Source: Caldicellulosiruptor changbaiensis | GTDB taxonomy: Bacteria; Bacillota; Thermoanaerobacteria; Caldicellulosiruptorales; Caldicellulosiruptoraceae | Direction of reading: 5' to 3' | Length of the DNA: 64,000 bases | Assembly (NCBI RefSeq): GCF_003999255.1 | Contig: NZ_CP034791.1 | Coordinates: 186,001-250,000, forward strand | In this document: positions 1-7,576 of the stretch, one piece after another | Layout of the letters: every line of letters begins with the position of its first letter | Position numbering within the stretch: position 1 is the first letter of the stretch | Program-made: the position numbers and the translations under genes | Notes under the pieces: model-generated | The model's database searches: none | The model's input: only the letters and a program-made list of their open reading frames with translations | What the model was told of the DNA's origin: nothing

Positions 1-318
1 ATCTAAAATTGTTTGTCTTTCAATATTCCTTGTTCTTCCAAACATGAACCTACCATGAGATTCTATCAAACTGCCGTTTGAATCATATATTGATACCCTG
101 CCATTTATAATATTAGCTATATTATTTGCTTCACTTGAATAATCAAGGTTATTCTTGAATTTATTAGAAATGTCTTTTGCATATTGAATCATTTTATTTT
201 TTAGATTAGCTTTAAAACTGCTTGTTATAATATTACCTTGTAGAAAAAAATTCAAACCTAACATACAAAATAGCAAAATAGTAGTATAAATCAATAGTTT
301 AAAACTTATCCTTCTCAT
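1..318 (-). CDS. Sensor histidine kinase, N-terminal part (cut by window edge)
   Basis: Only the first 106 codons lie in the window. The protein starts MRRISFKLLIYTTILLFCML, a short basic stretch followed by a hydrophobic segment typical of the first membrane helix of a sensor kinase. The next residues look like the start of an extracytoplasmic sensor region. The ATG at 318 overlaps the TGA of the upstream response regulator in an ATGA junction, so the two are translationally coupled in one operon. The HAMP, HisKA and HATPase domains expected of a kinase would lie outside the window, so the kinase call rests on the partner gene and the N-terminal topology. Confidence 0.75.
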   Translation of the reverse strand, partial: MRRISFKLLIYTTILLFCMLGLNFFLQGNIITSSFKANLKNKMIQYAKDISNKFKNNLDYSSEANNIANIINGRVSIYDSNGSLIESHGRFMFGRTRNIERQTILD

Positions 319-968
319 TTTTTCACCTCAAACTTATATCCATAACCTCTTACTGTTTTAATGTAATCTCTGAGATCTCCGAGCTTCTCTCTGAGGTTTT
401 TAATATGTGTATCCACAGTTCTAAGATCCCCATAATATTCATAACCCCATACGCTATTTAAAATCTGCTCTCTTGAAAGGGCAATGTTTTGCCTTTCATA
501 TAGGTACAATAAAAGCTCATATTCTTTTTGAGTAAGATTTATTTTTTGACCTTTTACATATACTTCTCTTGCTGCTTTGTCGATGAACAAAATGTCATTT
601 GAACTGGGCTTTTTAGTTCTCTTTAAAATTGCCTTTACACGTGCAACAATTTCCTTAGGACTGACAGGTTTTACAACGTAATCATCAGCACCAAGTTCAA
701 ATCCAAATATCTTATCGTCGTCTTCGCCGCGTGCTGTTAGCATTATAACTGGCGTATCATCCTTTTTCCTTATTTCTCTCAACACACTCCAGCCATCTTT
801 TTGGGGTAGCATCACATCTAAGATTACAACAGAGTACATTGAAGGTTGAAATTTTTCGATTGCTTCGTTTCCGTCCGATGCTTCTTCTACTTCAAACCCT
901 TCTTTTTCAAGATACAACTTTATTATTTTTCTGAGTTTTTCTTCGTCCTCAACCAGCAATATCTTCAA
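315..968 (-). CDS. OmpR/PhoB-family response regulator
   Basis: The protein has an N-terminal receiver domain (about residues 1-115) and a C-terminal winged-helix DNA-binding domain. Numbered from the start chosen here, the acidic pair follows KILLVEDE, the phosphoacceptor is Asp51 (ILDVMLP), and the conserved Thr78 and Lys100 are present. The C-terminus ends with VDTHIKNLREKLGD and the VRGYGYKF wing typical of PhoB-like proteins. The longest frame opens with GTG at 980, but the only good Shine-Dalgarno (AAGGAG, 980-985) overlaps that codon and sits 11 nt before a TTG at 968, so TTG is preferred (217 aa). It is coupled by ATGA overlap to the sensor kinase. It probably binds the 11-bp-spaced boxes at 1090-1128. 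Confidence 0.93.
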   Translation of the reverse strand: MKILLVEDEEKLRKIIKLYLEKEGFEVEEASDGNEAIEKFQPSMYSVVILDVMLPQKDGWSVLREIRKKDDTPVIMLTARGEDDDKIFGFELGADDYVVKPVSPKEIVARVKAILKRTKKPSSNDILFIDKAAREVYVKGQKINLTQKEYELLLYLYERQNIALSREQILNSVWGYEYYGDLRTVDTHIKNLREKLGDLRDYIKTVRGYGYKFEVKK

Positions 969-1089
969 CCTATAACTCACTCCTTGTGAATTTTAGATGT
1001 GAACAACCATGATTCCTTAAATAAATTTTACCAAAGATTTAAGAAAAAATCTCCATTTTCAAAAGACAATTTATTTAAAAAGATTTTTC

Positions 1090-1128
1090 TTCACAAAAAC
1101 TCCACAATTTCTTCACATCAGTTTCACA
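1090..1128. promoter_or_regulatory. Four TTCACA-like boxes at 11-bp spacing (response-regulator site)
   Basis: TTCACA occurs at 1090, 1112 and 1123, and TCCACA at 1101, an exact 11-bp period that puts all boxes on one face of the helix. Direct hexamers with N5 spacers are the usual form of OmpR/PhoB-family sites; TTCACA fits the TTHAYA hexamer known for Bacillus PhoP. The boxes lie between the divergent response regulator and the secreted-protein gene, and a possible -10 (TTTATA, 1136) follows. That the neighbouring regulator binds here is inferred. Confidence 0.6.
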
Positions 1129-1187
1129 AAACACCTTTATATTTAAACTTGCAAAACAAAATTTTAGTTTTTGGGAGGTTGATTTAA

Positions 1188-1739
1188 ATGAAAAGAAGAA
1201 TAGGTTTTGTGGTAGCAGTAGCTTTATTAGTGCTTGCCCTGAACTTAGCTGCTTTTGCCGCAACAAGTGTTTCAAACACCAATCCAGCATCAGCAACTAA
1301 TACCACAGTTTTGCACATGGCAAGGGGATATGGTGCTCAGTTTATGGCATCAATTGTAGCAAAGCTTACAGGTCTTACAGTTGATGAGGTTGTATATTTG
1401 AGGTCACAAGGACAAACTTTCTACCAGATAGCTTTGTCAAAAGGTGTAACAGCTGAGAAGTTTAAGGATGCTGTATATCAATCAAAAAGTGCTTTAGTTG
1501 ACCAAAAAGTAAAAGATGGCGTTATTACAAAAGAACAGGCGGAGGCAATAAAGGCACAGATGAAAGCACGAATTGACAGCTGCAACGGACAGGGCTACGC
1601 AAACAGACCACAAACTGGGGATGGAATATTTGGTGGTGGAAATGGGCAAAAGCAGGGTATTGGGCAAGGTAGAGGTATTGGCTACGGCAGAGGCATGAGA
1701 GGCTTTTCAGCAAGGAATTCTTCAAATCAATCAAAATAA
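1188..1739 (+). CDS. Small secreted protein, DUF2680-like
   Basis: The 183-aa product starts MKRRIGFVVAVALLVLALNL and ends its hydrophobic core at AAFAA, a classic cleavable Sec signal peptide. The middle carries a helical segment with VKDGVITKEQAEAIKAQMKA, which resembles the DUF2680 (YckD-type) motif of small secreted Firmicutes proteins. The last 40 residues are rich in Gly, Gln, Arg and Asn and look unstructured. GGGAGG lies 8-9 nt before the ATG. The gene is divergent from the two-component system and downstream of its putative binding boxes, so it is likely a target of that system. The molecular role is unknown. Confidence 0.8.
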   Translation: MKRRIGFVVAVALLVLALNLAAFAATSVSNTNPASATNTTVLHMARGYGAQFMASIVAKLTGLTVDEVVYLRSQGQTFYQIALSKGVTAEKFKDAVYQSKSALVDQKVKDGVITKEQAEAIKAQMKARIDSCNGQGYANRPQTGDGIFGGGNGQKQGIGQGRGIGYGRGMRGFSARNSSNQSK

Positions 1740-1753
1740 GTAAGTAGACATTT

Positions 1754-1796
1754 GGACTTAGCAGGGTGGTTTGCTCTGCTAAGCCTATTTTTTTAT
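1754..1796 (+). terminator. Rho-independent terminator
   Basis: An inverted repeat (CTTAGCAGGG / CTCTGCTAAG, 1757-1766 and 1774-1783) with a 7-nt loop is followed by a run of T residues (1788-1794). It ends the secreted-protein transcript. Confidence 0.85.
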
Positions 1797-1830
1797 AAAC
1801 AATTTTAACCAGTTTATAATAATCTTCTTA

Positions 1831-2006
1831 GGTTATTGAGTAAAAGATATAACCATATGAGATAAATATAGTAACGGAAGAAAAAATTCCCCCTTTGTGA
1901 TATAATTTTAATTTGTAAAAACTACTCCAACTCACAAGGGGGATATTTTTTTATTTCTCCTATGGATATTTTTACTTACAATGGTTATATCTTTTATTCA
2001 ACAACT
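1831..2006. mobile_element. MITE related to the IS copies at 3793-6049
   Basis: This 176-bp element has no coding capacity. Its left end (GGTTATTGAGTAAAAGATAT) and right end are imperfect inverted repeats that match the ends of the two IS copies (GGTTGTTGAATAAAA). It also keeps the subterminal pair CCCCCTTTGTGA (1889) and TCACAAGGGGG (1932) that in the full IS flanks the promoter and ribosome binding site. It is therefore an internally deleted derivative. TCTTA flanks both ends, a probable target duplication, and the right-hand copy contains the stop codon of the gene ending at 2009. Confidence 0.75.
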
Positions 2007-2008
2007 TC

Positions 2009-3373
2009 TTAACTTTTTTTTAAAAATCGAGGATAAACCATAATCGCATTAAGATCATTTGTTTTAGGGTTTAAAACAAATAAGTAATTTTCTCCATAGC
2101 CTATTTTTGCAATAAGCATATCATTATTTACTGAATATATAAGATTTTGTCCTGACTCAAAGTTTTTTGTTTCAATAATTGTATCATTGTTAAAAAACTC
2201 CACTTCATTTAAAATCTCATTTGATGAAATTGAAATTGGTAATTCAATAAAAGAAAGTTGGTTAGATTCAATATAATGTTTTATAAAGTATTTACTCGGT
2301 ATTCCTCCAATTGCATGAGGGTAAAAAGGAATGTACATAATAAAGTGTTTATCTTTTTCTTTGTATATTGGAGGTATTTTTTCTAACGGGAATGGTAAAG
2401 AACCAATATAAGAGCTCTTTTTAGTCTCCAGATTGTATGAAATAATATCAGTTTTTTTAGTTATGAAATTTTCTTTATAGTATATGATTGAATAGGATTT
2501 GTTGTTTGCATAATAATATGGATTATAAATACGTGCTTTAATTGGGAAATCTAATGTTTCGCAATACTCAGCTTTATCTACTATGTATTTAGTAAACTTA
2601 AATTTTCCATTGACTAAATTCTGAATTAATTCTTCACAGGGTATAATTATAATAGTTTCTGTTGAGTTTACAAAATATTGCTTTTTTGCATAGAAAAATA
2701 CTCTTTTATCAAATGAACATATTTGTCCAGTTTTGATTAATATATTTTTTTTGCCATTAATGCTTACAACGGACATGTCTAATAATTCATAAATGTAGTG
2801 CTCATCTATAATGTAAGGATCGATAAAAATCTGTTGTTTTCCTATGATGTCAAAAACTAAAGCAATTTTATTTTTAAAATGATCAATATTTGGAGTTATT
2901 ACCATAATATATCTATTATTTATAGCACATACATGGATGGGTATGTGGTTTATTAAATTTGCATTCTCTTCACAATAATCTAAAGTATATCTGTAAACTA
3001 TTTTTTCTTCATTCTTAATTAAATCAATTTGAAATATTTTCAATTCGACTAAATTTGATGAGATGGCTTTTACTGAATAACCAAGCAAGCTTAATTTTTC
3101 TTCATCAAAATAAATTATTTCTGAAATTTCGTTTTTTATGATATGAGTAAAAGTCGCTTTAATATTGTTATTTTCTAATGCCACAATTATAATTGATTGT
3201 ATATTATAGGTATCATAACAATCGCTAATGGTAAATAACACGTAACTATTACTCTGATAAATGACACTTACATTATTAATGTTTTTTGCTAATAATGAAG
3301 AAACATCAAAATTAGTAGGATTTCCAAAAATATTAAATAATTCATTTAAATTGTATATCATAATTTTAGACAT
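2009..3373 (-). CDS. Uncharacterised 454-aa protein (paralogue A)
   Basis: I do not recognise this family. The protein has no signal peptide and no membrane segment. It consists of many short alternating hydrophobic/polar stretches that look like beta strands, which would suit a beta-propeller-like fold (inference). It is a clear paralogue of the protein at 6088-7476: shared stretches include IIYFDEEKLSLLGY versus IIFFDEEKFTLTGY, the IIPCEELIQ segment, YNLETKK..IGSLPFP, and the final NAI..YPRFL. It is very AT-rich. It is the last gene of the minus-strand block that starts with the protease at 9400, now separated from its paralogue by two insertion sequences. The MITE at 1831-2006 lies immediately downstream of its stop codon. 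Confidence 0.7.
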   Translation of the reverse strand: MSKIMIYNLNELFNIFGNPTNFDVSSLLAKNINNVSVIYQSNSYVLFTISDCYDTYNIQSIIIVALENNNIKATFTHIIKNEISEIIYFDEEKLSLLGYSVKAISSNLVELKIFQIDLIKNEEKIVYRYTLDYCEENANLINHIPIHVCAINNRYIMVITPNIDHFKNKIALVFDIIGKQQIFIDPYIIDEHYIYELLDMSVVSINGKKNILIKTGQICSFDKRVFFYAKKQYFVNSTETIIIIPCEELIQNLVNGKFKFTKYIVDKAEYCETLDFPIKARIYNPYYYANNKSYSIIYYKENFITKKTDIISYNLETKKSSYIGSLPFPLEKIPPIYKEKDKHFIMYIPFYPHAIGGIPSKYFIKHYIESNQLSFIELPISISSNEILNEVEFFNNDTIIETKNFESGQNLIYSVNNDMLIAKIGYGENYLFVLNPKTNDLNAIMVYPRFLKKS

Positions 3374-3419
3374 ATTGCTATGCTCACTCCATTCCTTATT
3401 TTGTTTTCAACATAAGACA

Positions 3420-3453
3420 TAGGGTTGTTGTAGTTTTAATTACAACAACCCTA
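3420..3453. promoter_or_regulatory. Perfect 13-bp hairpin upstream of paralogue A
   Basis: TAGGGTTGTTGTA (3420-3432) and TACAACAACCCTA (3441-3453) form a perfect 13-bp stem with an 8-nt loop, 46 bp upstream of the minus-strand gene starting at 3373. No T-run follows on either strand. A hairpin with the same AGGGTTG/CAACCCT arms precedes the paralogue (7520-7555). It could be an mRNA stability element, a weak terminator or a protein site. The remaining sequence between 3374 and 3792 shows no gene. Confidence 0.55.
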
Positions 3454-3850
3454 CTAAGTTATCTTACGGGAAGAAAATATGACATGGTAATTTATATACA
3501 AAGCTTGATGTTATATATTAAAACTTGTATAATGTATATTTTACCATGGCTGGTATATCATACATTTACTATTAAAATCTCAGCCCCCATAGACCTATAT
3601 CCTCTGCAAAAGTTTTATCTTTTGGATATTACACTCATTAGCATAAGTAAATTCCAATGCTAAAGGTCTTGTTTTTTTCTTTTGTTTTCTTTCAATTCAT
3701 TTTCTGTAACAAACAGTTTTAAATTTTATCGCATGGGATATTTTAAATTTATTTTCTAGGTAATTTGTACTTAATAATTATATTTTTTTTAGAGGTTGTT
3801 GAATAAAAGAAATAACCATATAGAGTAAACATAGTAACAAAAGAAAAAAG

Positions 3851-3905
3851 CCCCCTTGTGTTATAATTTTAATTTAAGAGAAAACCACAACAAAACACAA
3901 GGGGG
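3851..3905 (+). promoter_or_regulatory. RBS-sequestering hairpin and internal promoter of IS copy 1
   Basis: CCCCCTTGTGTT (3851-3862) and AACACAAGGGGG (3894-3905) are perfect 12-bp inverted repeats; the right arm is the transposase Shine-Dalgarno (AAGGGGG, 7 nt before the ATG). A TATAAT at 3862-3867 would start transcription after the left arm. Transcripts reading in from outside would thus fold the RBS into a stem, while the element's own transcript would not. This arrangement is known for IS10 and IS50; here it is inferred. No good -35 is visible. Confidence 0.6.
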
Positions 3906-3911
3906 AAAAAG

Positions 3912-4856
3912 ATGACTAAGAATATTAAAGCACAAAATAAGAAATTTTTAAAGCTGCTTTTTGTAATAAAAAAGGTTACTGAAGTTTTATCGAGGAAGAT
4001 AAAGCAAAATAGAAGGGGACGACCGAGGAAATTTAATCTGTTTCAGATAATAGCTTGTTTGGTTTATAAAGTTAAAAAGGGGATAAAGAGTTTCAGAGAA
4101 TTAGAATATCGAATAAATCAAGACACAGAGTTTAAGCAAGTAGTAGGTATAGAAGAAAGTCCGGACTATTCATATTTTGCAAAGTTGTCAAGAAAAATAG
4201 AAAAAGAATACATGCAAGATATAAAAGACATATTAATAGCTAAGATAGAACCTGATATGAGTATAGCGATAGTAGACTCTACGCCGCTGAGAAGTGCCAA
4301 AAATGATTCAGAAGCAAAAATAGGTATACATATTACAATAGGATTTTTCAGGGGATACAAATTACATCTTTTGTGTACAGGTAAAGAAGAAGTAATACCA
4401 CTTTTCTGGATTTTAACAGGGGCAAATGAACATGACTCAAGACAAGAAGAGCTTTTGTATAGGGCATGGGGCTTTGGCTGTGAGATTGTATTAGCAGATG
4501 CGGGATACGATTGTAGCAGATGGTTTAATATAGCAAATGAGCTTAAAGTTAAATTTGTTGCTGGGATAAACAAAAGAAACATGAAAGATAAAAACAATGT
4601 TAAGAATGTTTTTAGAAGCAAGAACATAAGATTTTTAGAAACTGAAGAGGGTAAAAAGCTATACAAGCAGAGAACAAAGATTGAAAGACTATTTAGCAAA
4701 TTAAAAGGTGAATATAATCTTGAGAATGTGAGGCTCAAGGGATTTAGAAATTATAAAAGGTATATTGATTGGATACTAATTACTTTTCTATTTGAGCAAC
4801 TTCTTAGAAAGTTAGAAGGTAAGAAGTTTTCTTTCGCTTATGAATGGAATCAATAA
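3912..4856 (+). CDS. IS4-superfamily DDE transposase, copy 1
   Basis: The 314-aa transposase has a basic N-terminus and an RGRPRK motif, then the DDE catalytic core: first Asp in AIVDSTPL, second in VLADAGYD, and the Glu in the signature Y-(2)-R-(3)-E-(6)-K read as YKQRTKIERLFSKLK. The Y-R-E-K spacing is the hallmark of the IS4 superfamily. The ATG at 3912 follows AAGGGGG. The frame is intact, so the element could be active. It differs from the copy at 5056 by only a few residues near position 226-236 (KDKNNVKNVF against KNKNNVSNSF). Confidence 0.93.
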   Translation: MTKNIKAQNKKFLKLLFVIKKVTEVLSRKIKQNRRGRPRKFNLFQIIACLVYKVKKGIKSFRELEYRINQDTEFKQVVGIEESPDYSYFAKLSRKIEKEYMQDIKDILIAKIEPDMSIAIVDSTPLRSAKNDSEAKIGIHITIGFFRGYKLHLLCTGKEEVIPLFWILTGANEHDSRQEELLYRAWGFGCEIVLADAGYDCSRWFNIANELKVKFVAGINKRNMKDKNNVKNVFRSKNIRFLETEEGKKLYKQRTKIERLFSKLKGEYNLENVRLKGFRNYKRYIDWILITFLFEQLLRKLEGKKFSFAYEWNQ

Positions 4857-4994
4857 CTTTTGTTTATTTTATGTATTGTTGGTAATATTTTTTATTCAAC
4901 AACCTAAATAATTATATTTTTTTTAACTAAAACTTGAGGTTGTTGAATAAAAGAAATAACCATATAGAGTAAACATAGTAACAAAAGAAAAAAG

Positions 4995-5049
4995 CCCCCT
5001 TGTGTTATAATTTTAATTTAAGAGAAAACCACAACAAAACACAAGGGGG
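4995..5049 (+). promoter_or_regulatory. RBS-sequestering hairpin of IS copy 2
   Basis: Identical to the arrangement in copy 1: CCCCCTTGTGTT at 4995-5006 pairs with AACACAAGGGGG at 5038-5049, and the TATAAT between them starts inside the loop. Readthrough from copy 1, which lies directly upstream in the same direction, would be the main source of incoming transcripts and would be masked by this stem. Confidence 0.6.
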
Positions 5050-5055
5050 AAAAAG

Positions 5056-6000
5056 ATGACTAAGAATATTAAAGCACAAAATAAGAAATTTTTAAAGCTG
5101 CTTTTTGTAATAAAAAAGGTTACTGAAGTTTTATCGAGGAAGATAAAGCAAAATAGAAGGGGACGACCGAGGAAATTTAATCTGTTTCAGATAATAGCTT
5201 GTTTGGTTTATAAAGTTAAAAAGGGGATAAAGAGTTTCAGAGAATTAGAATATCGAATAAATCAAGACACAGAGTTTAAGCAAGTAGTAGGTATAGAAGA
5301 AAGTCCGGACTATTCATATTTTGCAAAGTTGTCAAGAAAAATAGAAAAAGAATACATGCAAGATATAAAAGACATATTAATAGCTAAGATAGAACCTGAT
5401 ATGAGTATAGCGATAGTAGACTCTACGCCGCTGAGAAGTGCCAAAAATGATTCAGAAGCAAAAATAGGTATACATATTACAATAGGATTTTTCAGGGGAT
5501 ACAAATTACATCTTTTGTGTACAGGTAAAGAAGAAGTAATACCACTTTTCTGGATTTTAACAGGGGCAAATGAACATGACTCAAGACAAGAAGAGCTTTT
5601 GTATAGGGCATGGGGCTTTGGCTGTGAGATTGTATTAGCAGATGCGGGATACGATTGTAGCAGATGGTTTAATATAGCAAATGAGCTTAAAGTTAAATTT
5701 GTTGCTGGGATAAACAAAAGAAACATGAAAAATAAAAACAATGTTAGCAATAGTTTTAGAAGCAAGAACATAAGATTTTTAGAAACTGAAGAGGGTAAAA
5801 AGCTATACAAGCAGAGAACAAAGATTGAAAGACTATTTAGCAAATTAAAAGGTGAATATAATCTTGAGAATGTGAGGCTCAAGGGATTTAGAAATTATAA
5901 AAGGTATATTGATTGGATACTAATTACTTTTCTATTTGAGCAACTTCTTAGAAAGTTAGAAGGTAAGAAGTTTTCTTTCGCTTATGAATGGAATCAATAA
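5056..6000 (+). CDS. IS4-superfamily DDE transposase, copy 2
   Basis: This 314-aa protein is nearly identical to the copy at 3912 and carries the same intact catalytic residues (AIVDSTPL, VLADAGYD and the Y-R-E-K signature). The few differences cluster within about 25 nt (5731-5754). Such clustering may reflect a small gene-conversion tract or a complex mutation rather than scattered drift. The frame is open and the ribosome binding site is the same AAGGGGG at 7 nt. Confidence 0.93.
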   Translation: MTKNIKAQNKKFLKLLFVIKKVTEVLSRKIKQNRRGRPRKFNLFQIIACLVYKVKKGIKSFRELEYRINQDTEFKQVVGIEESPDYSYFAKLSRKIEKEYMQDIKDILIAKIEPDMSIAIVDSTPLRSAKNDSEAKIGIHITIGFFRGYKLHLLCTGKEEVIPLFWILTGANEHDSRQEELLYRAWGFGCEIVLADAGYDCSRWFNIANELKVKFVAGINKRNMKNKNNVSNSFRSKNIRFLETEEGKKLYKQRTKIERLFSKLKGEYNLENVRLKGFRNYKRYIDWILITFLFEQLLRKLEGKKFSFAYEWNQ

Positions 6001-6087
6001 CTTTTGTTTATTTTATGTATTGTTGGTAATATTTTTTATTCAACAACCTAACTAAAACTTTTATAAAAACTATTAAGGACAATAAAC

Positions 6088-7476
6088 TCAAGAGTCATGT
6101 TTTATTAAAAATCTTGGATATATTATAATAGCATTTAGTTCTTCTGTTTCAGAATTTACAATTAATGAGAAAAATTCTTCCATATATGATATCTTTCTTA
6201 TTAACTCATTATCGTTTAAATAAATATATGTATATTTTTCCTCTGGATTAACTGTGACAAAAATGGAACAGTTTTTTAAAAGATAAAACTCTTCAATTTG
6301 TTCTTTATATGGAATATTAATTGGTAGTTCGAAGAAGGAAATTTCATTGGTTCCTATATAATGTTTTATAAAAAAATTTTTAATTGGTAGTAAATAAGTA
6401 TGGAAAGGACGATATAATAAAAAGTATCTATTCTCTTCTATATATACTGGACGTATTTTTTCTGAGGGAAAAGGTAGGGACCCTATAAAAGCTCTTTTTT
6501 TCGTTTCTAGATTGTAAGTAAAGATGTCGGTTCTTTTTGTCAAAAAATTTTCTTTTACATAAGGTATAAATGGAGAATCGATATAAAGAGAATGACTTTT
6601 TATACTGTAAAAAAAGCCATAATTAGGTTTTCCATAGTTTAAAAAACTTAATGTTTCAGAATACTCAACTTTATCAATTATATATTTAGATAACGCAGGC
6701 ATTACACCGCTGATTAAATCTTGAATTAACTCTTCACAAGGAATAATCAGTAAAGTTTCAATCTTATTAATTATATCTTCACCTAAATTAAAATAGTATC
6801 TTTTTTCATCTGAGCTAATTCTACCAGTTTTAATAAATAGATAATTTCTGTTTTTGAATTTTTTTATTTCTGCGAATGAAATTTCGCAAATATAGTGGTT
6901 ATCTGTTATAAATGCATCAAGATAAAATTCAGATTTATTATATAGGTCAATAATCAGAACAAATTTATCTTTAAAATTTTCACAATTATTTATTAGCATT
7001 ATATATCTTTCATTTAATGCCAATACGTGAGTTGTAGATGGAATAAGCATATCTTTGTTTTCATTTTCTTCAGAAAACTCCATAATAAAACTGAACAACA
7101 AGCTCTCCTCTTTTTTTGCTAAATCTACACTATATATTCTAATTTCACTAACTTTAGTACTAGTTGAGGTTATTGTGTAACCAGTTAGAGTAAATTTCTC
7201 CTCATCAAAAAAAATTATTTGAGATATTTTATTTTTGAGTTTATAACTAATAGTTTGTTCGACCTTGCCATTTTTAAAGGATAAAACTATAATAGATTCA
7301 ATAATACTTCCAAGTATATCGTTCTTTTCCATAACAAACAGTATATTATTACAACTTTGATAAATAGGATGAAAAGATAACATGTCTTTATTAGCAAAAA
7401 AATTATAATGATTATATGTAATTTTATGATAATTGTTTAACATTTCTGATAAATCATATACAGGAATTTCAAACAT
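6088..7476 (-). CDS. Uncharacterised 462-aa protein (paralogue B)
   Basis: This is a paralogue of the protein at 2009-3373 with the same length, strand-rich pattern and conserved islands (FFDEEKFTLTGY, LLIIPCEELIQ, YNLETKK..IGSLPFPSEKI, ELNAIIIYPRFL). It has no signal peptide or transmembrane helix, so it is predicted to stay in the cytoplasm, although the two genes upstream encode exported proteins. GGAGGG lies about 8-9 nt before the ATG at 7476. I do not recognise the family. Possible roles include an immunity or binding partner of the secreted protein upstream, but nothing in the sequence proves this. Confidence 0.7.
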   Translation of the reverse strand: MFEIPVYDLSEMLNNYHKITYNHYNFFANKDMLSFHPIYQSCNNILFVMEKNDILGSIIESIIVLSFKNGKVEQTISYKLKNKISQIIFFDEEKFTLTGYTITSTSTKVSEIRIYSVDLAKKEESLLFSFIMEFSEENENKDMLIPSTTHVLALNERYIMLINNCENFKDKFVLIIDLYNKSEFYLDAFITDNHYICEISFAEIKKFKNRNYLFIKTGRISSDEKRYYFNLGEDIINKIETLLIIPCEELIQDLISGVMPALSKYIIDKVEYSETLSFLNYGKPNYGFFYSIKSHSLYIDSPFIPYVKENFLTKRTDIFTYNLETKKRAFIGSLPFPSEKIRPVYIEENRYFLLYRPFHTYLLPIKNFFIKHYIGTNEISFFELPINIPYKEQIEEFYLLKNCSIFVTVNPEEKYTYIYLNDNELIRKISYMEEFFSLIVNSETEELNAIIIYPRFLIKHDS

Positions 7477-7519
7477 TATTTTAAAAATTCCCTCCTAATT
7501 TTCAATTATTTTTGGCAAT

Positions 7520-7555
7520 GAGGGTTGCCAGAAGTATTTAATAATGACAACCCTC
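7520..7555. promoter_or_regulatory. Hairpin upstream of paralogue B
   Basis: GAGGGTTG (7520-7527) pairs with CAACCCTC (7548-7555), extended by two more pairs after one mismatch. It lies between the stop of the secreted-protein gene and the start of paralogue B. No T-run follows on the minus strand. The core arms match the hairpin before paralogue A at 3420-3453, so the element was duplicated together with the gene or is kept for function. Confidence 0.5.
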
Positions 7556-7576
7556 AAGAAAGCTATTTGAAAAATT

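Larger units (their letters stand above)
3793..4905 (+). mobile_element. IS4-superfamily insertion sequence, copy 1
   Basis: The element is 1,113 bp with terminal inverted repeats starting AGGTTGTTGAATAAAA. One transposase gene fills it. A 19-bp direct repeat (AATAATTATATTTTTTTTA) lies at 3773-3791 and again at 4907-4925, a long target duplication. Copy 2 follows 31 bp downstream in the same orientation and is nearly identical. The family call comes from the DDE motifs of its transposase. Confidence 0.9.
4937..6049 (+). mobile_element. IS4-superfamily insertion sequence, copy 2
   Basis: This second copy is 1,113 bp, same orientation, with the same terminal repeats. It is flanked by an 11-bp direct repeat AACTAAAACTT (4925-4935 and 6050-6060). 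Removing both copies and one unit of each repeat rebuilds one continuous sequence, so the pair is best explained by two separate insertions side by side, with target duplications of different length, rather than by simple tandem duplication. Confidence 0.9.

Noticed and set aside
999-1187. 62-residue plus-strand frame between the regulator and secreted protein
   Set aside because: It covers the regulatory boxes, has no ribosome site and has no protein-like pattern.
4166-4738. 190-residue frames antisense to both transposases (also 5310-5882)
   Set aside because: They mirror the transposase genes, lack ribosome sites and have low-complexity composition; they are shadows.
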